A stretch of 64,000 bases of DNA from Marinomonas sp. KMM3893 (lineage in GTDB: Bacteria > Pseudomonadota > Gammaproteobacteria > Pseudomonadales > Marinomonadaceae): positions 1 to 64,000 of the forward strand of contig NZ_SJSC01000008.1 in assembly GCF_004352855.1 (NCBI RefSeq), read 5' to 3'. The stretch's first letter is position 1; every line of letters begins with the position of its first letter. Under the pieces are notes generated by a model. The model worked only from the letters and a program-made list of their open reading frames with translations. It ran no database searches and was not told the origin of the DNA. A program made the translations under genes and the position numbers. Positions 39,902 to 47,755 of the stretch are shown piece by piece.

Positions 39902-40329
39902 AAATAGCCGATAAGTTTGCGGCCAAGAATAAAGCCGACGACGACAGTATGGTGCCATTGATCAACGTGGTTTTTCTTATGTTGGTCTTCTTTATGGTCG
40001 CGGGGCAAATTCGCAAAGCCGACCCAATTCCAGTGATTCCACCGAGTTCTATTAATGACAACAAGGCGGCGACAGAGCCGAATGTATTGATTGTTGTGGG
40101 TGAGAATAAACAGATTTATTTAGACGATAAATTGGTCTCGCTTGAGGCCATAAAACCTGCCTTAGAAAGCCAATTTGAACAGGCTCAGAATAAAGACAAA
40201 TTCTGGGTGCAAATTAAAGCAGACGGTCTTATTCCGGTTGATGTCTTACGCCCTATTTTTAGTGAAATTCGGGCGTCTGGGTTGACCAAGGTCAGTTTGG
40301 CCACGCAATTAGAAAGAGGTCAGAAATGA
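39898..40329 (+). CDS. ExbD-type protein, second copy
   Basis: A 143-residue ExbD paralogue in which the membrane segment reads VPLINVVFLMLVFFMVAGQ. The usual membrane Asp (LIDIVF) is replaced by Asn in LINVVF (codon AAC), whereas the first copy keeps Asp. The periplasmic domain is otherwise typical. The ATG overlaps the stop of the previous gene (ATGA), and its own stop overlaps tonB the same way. An Asn at the proton site suggests an accessory or structural role. Confidence 0.86.
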   Translation: MKIADKFAAKNKADDDSMVPLINVVFLMLVFFMVAGQIRKADPIPVIPPSSINDNKAATEPNVLIVVGENKQIYLDDKLVSLEAIKPALESQFEQAQNKDKFWVQIKADGLIPVDVLRPIFSEIRASGLTKVSLATQLERGQK

Positions 40330-41279
40330 TCTCTAAGCGTCATTGGTTGATAGCTGGTGCGGCCGCACTTTCCATGCATGCTGTGGGTTTTTATGCGGTG
40401 TTTCATCATGCCCCTGAAGGCAGTAAAGGCGCGGGTGCTCAAGGCATTGAATTTGATCTTGGTATGATGGGAGACATGGGCGCAGCGGCACAGACGACGT
40501 TGGCGCAGCAAGAAAACGTCACCCCGAAAAAAGCCGAAGAAAAACCGTTGGAAAAGAAACCGCAAGACAATCCTCCTAAGGTTAAAGAAAAGCCGCCTAA
40601 GCCGGTCGAAAAGAAAAAACCAACACCGGTCGAGAAGAAGCCAGAACCGATTAAAGAGACAACACCTGAGCCGGTGAAAAAAACCGTTATAAAACCTGCT
40701 CCCCCTGTTGTGGCCAAACAAACCTCACCTGTGGTTGTGCCTAAAGTGACGCCTAAGCCGAAGGTTGAGCCAAAACCGAAACCGGTCGCTAAGGTTGAGC
40801 CTACGCCCAAACCGACGCCAAAGGTAGAGACTCAGCCAGAAACAAAACCAACGCTTGAAAACGCGCCAAGCCAAAATACCCAAGTGGCGAGTGCCACACC
40901 GCAGAAGCAAGGACCCAAGTCGCAAGCAAGTCAAAAAGCCACGACTGGTAGCTCGAATGCGGTTACCACAGGCGGCAATCCTGGCGCCAAAGCCAAATAC
41001 TTTACTCAGCTCACTACTGCGTTGGCGCAGAATAAGCGATACCCTCGCGCGTCTCGTCGTCGTAATGAAGAAGGCGTTGTGACTCTGGCTTTCACCGCCT
41101 ATGCCAATGGCAGTGTCTCTGATGCGAAGATAGTGAAAAGCTCCGGCTATCGCCGGTTAGACAAAGCGGTGCTAACCATGCTGAAGCGGGCCGTGCCTCT
41201 TCCTAAGTTTTCCGACGATATGCCGGAAAAACAGCTGAGTATTACTTTGCCTGTCTCTTTTAAATTGAGTGACTATTGA
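40326..41279 (+). CDS. tonB: TonB energy-transducing protein
   Basis: A 317-residue protein with an N-terminal membrane helix (about 7-26). A very long Pro/Lys/Glu-rich spacer (about 60-200) follows, able to span the periplasm. The C-terminal TonB domain (about 225-317) shows YPRASRRRNEEGVVTLAFTAYANG, then SSGYRRLDKAVLTML. It couples the ExbB/ExbD proton channel to outer-membrane receptors for siderophores, haem or vitamin B12. No receptor gene is in the window. Last gene of the operon, with a strong terminator after it. Confidence 0.92.
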   Translation: MISKRHWLIAGAAALSMHAVGFYAVFHHAPEGSKGAGAQGIEFDLGMMGDMGAAAQTTLAQQENVTPKKAEEKPLEKKPQDNPPKVKEKPPKPVEKKKPTPVEKKPEPIKETTPEPVKKTVIKPAPPVVAKQTSPVVVPKVTPKPKVEPKPKPVAKVEPTPKPTPKVETQPETKPTLENAPSQNTQVASATPQKQGPKSQASQKATTGSSNAVTTGGNPGAKAKYFTQLTTALAQNKRYPRASRRRNEEGVVTLAFTAYANGSVSDAKIVKSSGYRRLDKAVLTMLKRAVPLPKFSDDMPEKQLSITLPVSFKLSDY

Positions 41280-41346
41280 GTTTAGACAAACGCTAGAAAC
41301 CAGATAGGTTCACTCTAGGATCATTGTATTGCTCGCATACAAGGTA

Positions 41347-41385
41347 AAAAAAACGGCGCATTTTATGGCAAAATGCGCCGTTTTT
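41347..41385. terminator. Bidirectional terminator between tonB and mltA
   Basis: Stem AAAACGGCGCATTTT / AAAATGCGCCGTTTT with a short loop, A-run and T-run, between convergent genes. Confidence 0.92.
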
Positions 41386-41429
41386 ATTGGTCGTCTATGA
41401 CCCTTTTAAATAGGCTAAAAAGAAGGTTT

Positions 41430-42608
41430 TTATTGGGTTAAATCGGTCTCTTTTTTGTTCGGCAATAACAACCAGACTTTACCAAAATGCTTAAGTTGGC
41501 CCGCATGAACGTGGGCTTCATCGCCAATTCCTTGGTACCAATCTATGTGTCCTGGTCCTTTTATCGCGCCACCTTTGTCTTGCGCTAGCAAGAGTCGAAA
41601 CTGGTGACCAATGAGGTTACCTTGTTGGTCTAGTTTAGGCATTTCACCCAGCAAAATAGAGCCAAGAGGGATCACTTTAGGGTCTACCGCTACCGAATAA
41701 AGTGGGGTTAGCGGGACATTGGCAGCGCCCACTGGTGCGGATAATCCTTCACTGAAGAACAAGTAACTTGGGTTTTGTGAAAGTGTTTCTCTGACTTTAT
41801 CTGGGTGGTCTTTTAGCCAGCGTTTGATGCTTTGAGCCGAGATATCTGCGCGCGCTATTTCGCCATTTTCAATGAGGATTTTACCTAGACTACGATACGG
41901 CCAACCGTTGACGCCACCCCAAGATAGCAGCTCCCGCGTGCCGTCTTCATATTGCACTACGCCAGAACCCTGCACATGCAAAAAGAAGTTGTCGACTAGG
42001 TCTGCGCTGTAGGCAATCTCAAGACCTTGGCCTTGTAAGGCGTGTTCGAAATCGATCTGTTCGCGATTAGGAAACTGGCCATTGGCGTCGCGGGTCAATG
42101 GCTTACGATAAAGAGGGTAGCGATAGACGGCATCAGGTTTGTGGCGAACCGGTATGACGGGCACATAATACCCTGTGATTTGCACGTTACCGCGGTAATC
42201 TTGCCCTGCTAATTGCAGCGCCTTTAATTGTGGTTGGTAAGTGGGCTGTGTCAGCCAGTGCTGGATTTCATTGGTGACTTGTTTGAGCTGTTGTACGCTT
42301 ACTTTGGTGTCTTCTAACTCGTAGGTTCGCTCAGGCAGCTTGTTTAGGTAAACCATTTGTTGGTCTAGCCCGGTTTGAAAGCTAGGATCTGGGTAAGGTA
42401 AACCCGGAGGTAGGCTTTCTTTTAAATAAAGAGCGTCTCGTTTTATGCCTGTTTTATCTAGGCCATTATTCTCAAAGTCATTGGATGAATCGACCTCAAA
42501 CTGGCTACACGCAGTTAACGACAACAATGAAAATAGGCTAAGTGTGGTAAATAGACTTTTTGCTTTGCTTTTTACAGGGGTGGTGCTCGACGATATAAAT
42601 AGTGGCAT
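41430..42608 (-). CDS. mltA: Membrane-bound lytic murein transglycosylase A
   Basis: A 392-residue outer-membrane lipoprotein that cleaves peptidoglycan to 1,6-anhydromuropeptides. The lipoprotein signal has a lipobox LTAC with Cys near residue 34. The MltA domain is recognised by VQGSGVVQYEDG, and the C-terminal 3D domain by FRLLLAQDKGGAIKGPGHIDWYQG, which carries the catalytic Asp. Length is close to the E. coli protein (365). The gene stands alone. Confidence 0.93.
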   Translation of the reverse strand: MPLFISSSTTPVKSKAKSLFTTLSLFSLLSLTACSQFEVDSSNDFENNGLDKTGIKRDALYLKESLPPGLPYPDPSFQTGLDQQMVYLNKLPERTYELEDTKVSVQQLKQVTNEIQHWLTQPTYQPQLKALQLAGQDYRGNVQITGYYVPVIPVRHKPDAVYRYPLYRKPLTRDANGQFPNREQIDFEHALQGQGLEIAYSADLVDNFFLHVQGSGVVQYEDGTRELLSWGGVNGWPYRSLGKILIENGEIARADISAQSIKRWLKDHPDKVRETLSQNPSYLFFSEGLSAPVGAANVPLTPLYSVAVDPKVIPLGSILLGEMPKLDQQGNLIGHQFRLLLAQDKGGAIKGPGHIDWYQGIGDEAHVHAGQLKHFGKVWLLLPNKKETDLTQ

Positions 42609-42760
42609 AAGCGCTCTTTCTATTAACTTCTTTCATTAAACAAAGTATAAGCAGCAATGATTGTGTGGTCGCTGCCAAGAAGTATTTATCTTGCGTGCTA
42701 CGCCGAAGCAACGCAATCTTTAGAGGGTGAATTTACACTTTATAATGGGCTTATTGACGG

Positions 42761-43339
42761 CTAGAACATCAGGCATTCATAGGCATGACGTAATGAAATA
42801 AAGGCCTCTGTGTCACCACCTCTATCTGGGTGTGTTTGGTGTGCGAGCTTTCGATATTGGCGTTTGATTTCGTCTTTACTGGGGGATTTTTGAGTCAGCT
42901 GTAAGGTGGCAAGCGCCGCTTCACGATCGTCCGTTTGATAAATGCCTTGGTAAAAACTGTCTAATAAGCGCGTTACCGCCTCTTCATTGGTCTTCTCATA
43001 TTCGTTCCAATCGAGATAATACGCCGCGAGCTTTGCGTCCACGCTATTATTTAACTCCTTACTGTTGGCAAGGGGAACTTGTTCACTTGGAAGGATTCTA
43101 ATGTGAGTGGCGCTGATCGACAGAGTCAGTGATTCTTCTTGCCATAAGCTTGATTGCAGTTGATAAAGCGCATTCATAATTAGAAAGTGCTGCCGAAACA
43201 ATTGCAGATTGGGGTCTGTGGCAATATTTTTTAGTTCAGGGAGCTGCTGTTTTAGTGTTTTAAGAATCTCAAACTCACCAACGCCTTCTGGGTGTGTTCT
43301 TAATATGTCTAAAATGGGACCGATTAGAGGGTTTCGCAT
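42761..43339 (-). CDS. DnaJ-domain co-chaperone-like protein
   Basis: A 192-residue soluble protein with a "DNAJ-related" N-terminal region (NPLIGPILDILRTHPEGVGEFEIL) and a C-terminal J domain of about 50 residues with the HPD motif in LAHQTHPDRGGD. Such proteins may stimulate an Hsp70, but the client is unknown. The frame is open 22 codons further, which would overlap the divergent metallopeptidase gene; I prefer the ATG of MRNPLIG. A homologue next to mltA is not a context I can interpret. Confidence 0.78.
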   Translation of the reverse strand: MRNPLIGPILDILRTHPEGVGEFEILKTLKQQLPELKNIATDPNLQLFRQHFLIMNALYQLQSSLWQEESLTLSISATHIRILPSEQVPLANSKELNNSVDAKLAAYYLDWNEYEKTNEEAVTRLLDSFYQGIYQTDDREAALATLQLTQKSPSKDEIKRQYRKLAHQTHPDRGGDTEAFISLRHAYECLMF

Positions 43340-43449
43340 AGCTCGTTTTTTTCCTTTGAAAACGCCTAAAGTGTAGAGGAGTGGCCCCCATAGGGTCAAA
43401 GCCATTACGCTGGATGGATCAATTTTTTGTTATTAATAGACGGTGCGTT

Positions 43450-44127
43450 ATGTTGTGGATCTTAGCTATTTTACTGTTTTTAGCGCTTATTTGTGGGCCA
43501 CATTTATGGGTTAAATTTACCTTAAAGCGCTACTCGGGTACGCGAGATTATTTACCCGGCTCTGGTGGCGAGTTGGCGCAACATTTGATTCGTCGTTTTG
43601 AATTGCATGACGTCACGGTTGAAACCACTCAAGAAGGTCATGATCACTTTGATATTCAGCAACATAAAGTACGCTTAAGCCCGAGTGTTTTTTCGGGCCA
43701 ATCTTTGACCGCTGTGGCGGTGGCAAGTCATGAAGTTAGCCACGCAATAGCCCATGAACGACAAGAGAAAATTGCGCGGCTGCGTGTGCGATATTTACCC
43801 AAAGCGGTTTTTTTACAGCGCCTTGCGGGCGGGTTATTAATTGGCTGGCCCTTGTTATCGATTGTGCTGCATATCCCTTACGCGGTGGCAATTCATGCGC
43901 TTGTGGTTGGTTTGTCAGGGATCTTAGCGGTCTTGGTGCAGGTGGCTATTTTACCAGAAGAATGGGATGCCAGCTTTAACAAGGCATTGCCTATTTTAGA
44001 AAAAGGCGGCTATTTACCAAACGAAGATTTGCCTAAGGTTAAGCGGATTTTATTCGCTTGTGCGATGACATATGTTGCGGCCGCCTTGTTGAGAATGTTG
44101 TTTGTGTGGCGTTGGTTTAAGCGTTAA
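43450..44127 (+). CDS. Membrane zinc metallopeptidase, YugP-like
   Basis: A 225-residue membrane protein of the neutral zinc metallopeptidase family (DUF/PF04298 type). A membrane helix at 3-20 precedes a soluble part with the zinc motif in VASHEVSHAIAHER (HExxH is HEVSH here). Two or more further helices lie at about 125-170 and 205-220. Family members have unknown substrates. I start at MLWILAILLFL; GTG and ATG codons up to 23 codons upstream are in frame but run into the divergent dnaJ-like gene. Confidence 0.78.
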   Translation: MLWILAILLFLALICGPHLWVKFTLKRYSGTRDYLPGSGGELAQHLIRRFELHDVTVETTQEGHDHFDIQQHKVRLSPSVFSGQSLTAVAVASHEVSHAIAHERQEKIARLRVRYLPKAVFLQRLAGGLLIGWPLLSIVLHIPYAVAIHALVVGLSGILAVLVQVAILPEEWDASFNKALPILEKGGYLPNEDLPKVKRILFACAMTYVAAALLRMLFVWRWFKR

Positions 44128-44199
44128 TCCCTATCGTTGAGTCAGAGCCAGTACCACAATAGGGCGCATGATATTGGCTCTGACAAAGCACTTTGAGGG

Positions 44200-45993
44200 T
44201 TATATTGCGCTCGCCCAAGTGCCAAAAGGTTGTTTTTCAAACGCCATTTCACCCTTCTCATCTTGGTAGATATTAATCCAAGCCTGCCAGTTTTTATCGT
44301 CTATTTTTGGGTAATCCAATCGATAATGGCTACAGCGACTTTCTTTTCTCATTATCGATGCCTTGAGTTTCATCTCTGCCGTGATGATCATATTCTCGGT
44401 TTCGTGGGCAAGTCTTAACTTATGCAAATCATTGGCAATTAACATAGGAACATGATGTTCTTTTAGCTCTTCGACATACGCTAATGCCGCCTGCAGCAGA
44501 CGTTCTTTCTTTATGTACAATACAAAATTAGGGATCATGATGCCCTGTAGAACCTGTGTTACCCAGGCCGGGCTGTAGCCACGCTTGCGTTTTAGCGGCG
44601 CAAAAATTTCTTGTTCAATGTCTCTTAATCGACTTGAGCTTATGGCGACGGATGATATTTTTTTGCTGGCCTGTGCGGCGGCTTCCCCTGCGATGGCGCC
44701 CTGTACGGCGGAGCCTGCGAGAGAGGAACCAATTTGTGCATAAATGCCTCCCGACATATGCGAGCCGAGGGCATCGCCAGCGGCATAGAGACCTGGAATG
44801 GTACTGAGCCCCGTTTCATTAATCGGCGTCAGTCCTTCTGATTTATGAATGGCCATGCCCGCGCTGGAGCCACCTACTTGTTCACCGCCCATTCCTGGAG
44901 GTGGACCTCCGCCGGGTTTTTTACCTGAAAACAAAGCCAATATGCCGCCTTCGTGTTCTGGCGGTGGTGCCGCTCTATGGCGAAAGGCGGATGGTACAAA
45001 AGGACCGCCTTTTATCTGCGTCATTTCTGGTCGTTTTGGATTATTTCCTGATGGCCCCATTGGTGGTGGACCCATGGTGATAGGCGGACCTATTTTATAA
45101 GCTTGGTAGTTCATATCGACTCCAAGATCATGACGTACTTCAGCGCCATTGATTTGCGGCTTTTCTTCAATTTGACCGTGCCAGTTGTCGTAGCTGGAGC
45201 CTGAATTCTTGGCGGACCCTGGATGACCGTCATTCCACTCTTTTCCGGTGACTTTTGCGCCAATTTTATAAGCCATAATTGTGCCGTCGTGGGTTAGGTC
45301 ACAGACCGGAAAACCACTGGGTTTGAAGCCTCCAGAGCCAGAACACAGAATCACTGTCTTTGCTTTGAAATGGATTAAATTTGGCTTGTCTAAACTGAAA
45401 CCAGAGGCGCCCACAACGCGACCATTTTCTTTGATTAGGTGCGTGATCATGACCCTTTGATGCAGGGGAATGCCTCTTTCATTGATGGGACGAGAGAAGG
45501 TTTCGTTGTAGAGCGGAGAGTCAAAGAAGCCCCACTCTTTGAGTTCTTCTACGCGCGCTTTAGAGTGCTCAGCAAGCTGGCGAGTAAACACGGGATTATT
45601 GGTTTGAATGGCAGATTCTGTCACCTTAGCAACAAACTGATCAATGCTCATGTTGCTGGTGTTTTTGTCGTAACTAAAAATACCTTTGGCGAACGGAGTT
45701 AAGCCTGAGCTCCCCAGTCGCCCTTTCGACACCATGGTCACTTTGGCGCCTGCGTCGTGTGCTTTTACGGCCGCAAATAACCCTGCCATGCCACTGCCAA
45801 TGACCAGCACATCGCTTTCCATGTGTTTGACTGAAAAGGTGCTGGGTGGCATCGGCGTATCATTGCTGATCGGTGGCTTATTGAAATCCATTTGATTAAA
45901 CACATACGCCCCCGCGGCAGCAACACCCAGAGCACTGCCTGCTGCGCTAATAAACTGGCGCCTTGAGAGTCCTTTTTGTTTTGAATCGCTCAT
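44200..45993 (-). CDS. Tat-exported flavoprotein of the fumarate reductase/AprA family
   Basis: A 597-residue FAD protein. The N terminus is a twin-arginine signal (SRRQFISAAGSALG, Arg11-Arg12), so it acts in the periplasm. The FAD Rossmann motif VIGSGMAGLFAA is at 64-75 and the second FAD contact AAGDALGSHMSGG near 404-416. The C-terminal helical part (ENMIITAEMKLKASIMRKESRCSHYRLDYP) resembles SdhA/FrdA/AprA flavoproteins. A Gly/Pro-rich stretch (about 302-372) replaces the usual capping-domain sequence, and I cannot place the catalytic Arg of fumarate reductases. Its start has GGAGG six bases before it; it follows the ferredoxin gene with almost no gap. The substrate is unknown. Confidence 0.8.
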   Translation of the reverse strand: MSDSKQKGLSRRQFISAAGSALGVAAAGAYVFNQMDFNKPPISNDTPMPPSTFSVKHMESDVLVIGSGMAGLFAAVKAHDAGAKVTMVSKGRLGSSGLTPFAKGIFSYDKNTSNMSIDQFVAKVTESAIQTNNPVFTRQLAEHSKARVEELKEWGFFDSPLYNETFSRPINERGIPLHQRVMITHLIKENGRVVGASGFSLDKPNLIHFKAKTVILCSGSGGFKPSGFPVCDLTHDGTIMAYKIGAKVTGKEWNDGHPGSAKNSGSSYDNWHGQIEEKPQINGAEVRHDLGVDMNYQAYKIGPPITMGPPPMGPSGNNPKRPEMTQIKGGPFVPSAFRHRAAPPPEHEGGILALFSGKKPGGGPPPGMGGEQVGGSSAGMAIHKSEGLTPINETGLSTIPGLYAAGDALGSHMSGGIYAQIGSSLAGSAVQGAIAGEAAAQASKKISSVAISSSRLRDIEQEIFAPLKRKRGYSPAWVTQVLQGIMIPNFVLYIKKERLLQAALAYVEELKEHHVPMLIANDLHKLRLAHETENMIITAEMKLKASIMRKESRCSHYRLDYPKIDDKNWQAWINIYQDEKGEMAFEKQPFGTWASAI

Positions 45994-45995
45994 TC

Positions 45996-46211
45996 TTACC
46001 TCCAAGAAACCATCACGGGAATGGATTTTTCAGGGGTAATAGTGATGGCGCCTACCGGACAATATAACCGACACAAGTGGCAGATTTGGCAATCTTCAGG
46101 GTATTGAATAACGGCTTTTTGCGTTGCTTCATCGAGCTTTATGACATCGGTAGGGCAGCTTTCAATACAAGCATTACAACCGATACAGCCGGAAATTTGA
46201 TGAATGGGCAT
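45996..46211 (-). CDS. Two-cluster 4Fe-4S ferredoxin
   Basis: A 71-residue protein with two 4Fe-4S motifs, CIGCNACIESCP and CQICHLCRLYCP, like AprB or other bacterial 2[4Fe-4S] ferredoxins. It has no signal peptide, but could travel with the Tat-exported flavoprotein as a folded complex. It lies between the membrane reductase gene (12 bases upstream) and the flavoprotein gene (start next to its stop), so the three form an operon and it likely carries electrons between them. Confidence 0.88.
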   Translation of the reverse strand: MPIHQISGCIGCNACIESCPTDVIKLDEATQKAVIQYPEDCQICHLCRLYCPVGAITITPEKSIPVMVSWR

Positions 46212-46223
46212 AATGTGATCCTA

Positions 46224-47651
46224 TTAAAATGAAAGTTGTTCGAAATGGATATTTCGCGCCGGAATGGGAAATTGTTTCAGGCCTTTGCGGATGTTTTTTA
46301 CCGCGATGTCAGAACCACAGAGATACACAGAGCTGGTCTCGACCGGAACATCTTGCAACGCACTTTGTAAGCAGGTTTGGTCAATAAAACCTTGGTAATA
46401 AATCGCAAAGGTTGAGGGTAAATAACAAACAAAACGGGTTTTAAAATTATTCAGCGTGTTCTCAAAGTGCGCCAATTCTTCAGTGAAGAGCATCTGCGAA
46501 TAGGTTCGGTTACCGTAGATGAGACGAATCGGACGAGGATCATTGGCTTCAGCGAGAGCGCGTAATAAGCCGATAATCGGTGCTATGCCGACGCCGCTGG
46601 CAATTAAAATGATGGCGTTACTGGCATCATTGGCCGCTAAGGTCATATTGCCATAAGGTCCATCGACGAAGACGGCTTGTCCTGGTTTGAGTTGTTCAAG
46701 TGACCTTGTATAGTCGCCTAATTCTCTGATTACAAAGGATAAATTCGGTAGAGACCTGGGCGTAGATGCAATGGAAAATGGGTGGTAATCTAGCTCATAG
46801 GCGCTTGTCTTAGTGCTCAGCCAGACAAATTGTCCCGGCTGGAAAGTAAAAGCAGAGTGGGTTTTTAAGGTGATTAACCAATCGTTAAAACTGACTTTTT
46901 CTCGGCTCACCAAGGTACAGGCATGCTGGCTTAATAATTTGGGTTTAATCGCATAACCATAGACGGTAAATGCCAATGATAAGAAACAGGCCGACCACCA
47001 AAGCAGATTGATATACTGACCAAACTGCCCGTGACTGCCTACTTGGGTGATGTGCCAGGTCGCCAGAATTAATACCACCATGAAGCCTGCGGTATGCCAT
47101 AATTTCCACTTATCATAGGCAATGGGAAGCTTGTTTTTATAAATGGAAGAAAGCACCCAAACGGCCAATAAAACCCACGCAATAATCCCTGTTAATAAAC
47201 GTGGCGCTGTGATCGATTCAATAATGGATAAGCGTAAATCTGCGTTGGATAACAGCCATTTCGGCAGCAAAATTAACAGTGGATGTAAGAAGAAAAACAC
47301 ACCAATCCACTTTCCCATACGCTTATGCTGTTGCATATTCCAATCAATACGAGAGAAGAGTTTTGCGTGTTTTAAGCGCGCGGCCAGCGGGAATTGCAGC
47401 ATCATGGAAAGCATCATTACGAGATTTAAAAAGCTTAATATTTCTACGTAAATGCCTTTGTTATCCATCGGCAATATGGCTAGAAAAACATAGGGAAGCA
47501 GCACCAGAAGAGCAAGTTGAATGGTTAACCAGCCTTGTGTTGGATAGGTCTTCTGTTTTATAAACTGCGAGAAGGACGCTAAGATCCGATTTTCTAGTAA
47601 GCTTGCCATGCGCGTACCCAAGAATGAAATAATAGAGCCCAAGGTAGCCAT
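46224..47651 (-). CDS. Ferric-reductase-like membrane flavoprotein
   Basis: A 475-residue protein. The N-terminal half has about six membrane helices with paired His likely to bind haem (HKRMGKWIGVFFFLHP and WHTAGFMVVLILATWH). The C-terminal half is a ferredoxin-NADP reductase module: FAD contact YHPFSIAST, NAD(P) loop ASGVGIAPIIGLLRAL and the final YLCGSD segment. The architecture matches NOX/ferric reductase and would move electrons from cytosolic NAD(P)H across the inner membrane. A start at an internal Met (MASLLENRIL) is possible. It is first in the operon with the ferredoxin and Tat flavoprotein, divergent from the sensor kinase. Confidence 0.82.
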   Translation of the reverse strand: MATLGSIISFLGTRMASLLENRILASFSQFIKQKTYPTQGWLTIQLALLVLLPYVFLAILPMDNKGIYVEILSFLNLVMMLSMMLQFPLAARLKHAKLFSRIDWNMQQHKRMGKWIGVFFFLHPLLILLPKWLLSNADLRLSIIESITAPRLLTGIIAWVLLAVWVLSSIYKNKLPIAYDKWKLWHTAGFMVVLILATWHITQVGSHGQFGQYINLLWWSACFLSLAFTVYGYAIKPKLLSQHACTLVSREKVSFNDWLITLKTHSAFTFQPGQFVWLSTKTSAYELDYHPFSIASTPRSLPNLSFVIRELGDYTRSLEQLKPGQAVFVDGPYGNMTLAANDASNAIILIASGVGIAPIIGLLRALAEANDPRPIRLIYGNRTYSQMLFTEELAHFENTLNNFKTRFVCYLPSTFAIYYQGFIDQTCLQSALQDVPVETSSVYLCGSDIAVKNIRKGLKQFPIPARNIHFEQLSF

Positions 47652-47755
47652 AAATTTTGTGGTGAATATGGAGAAAAGTGAGAAGTTTACTTCGCCAAAA
47701 TACGTGCTTTTTGAGCCTAAAAAGCTTGTTTTATGCCATATAGAAAGGAAATATT

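Noticed and set aside
40439..40810. Long minus-strand frames rich in Gly and Phe opposite tonB
   Set aside because: They arise from the Pro/Lys-rich repeat codons of tonB read backwards.
44849..45100. 83-codon plus-strand frame with Pro/Gly-rich protein
   Set aside because: It is the antisense shadow of the Gly/Pro-rich part of the flavoprotein gene.
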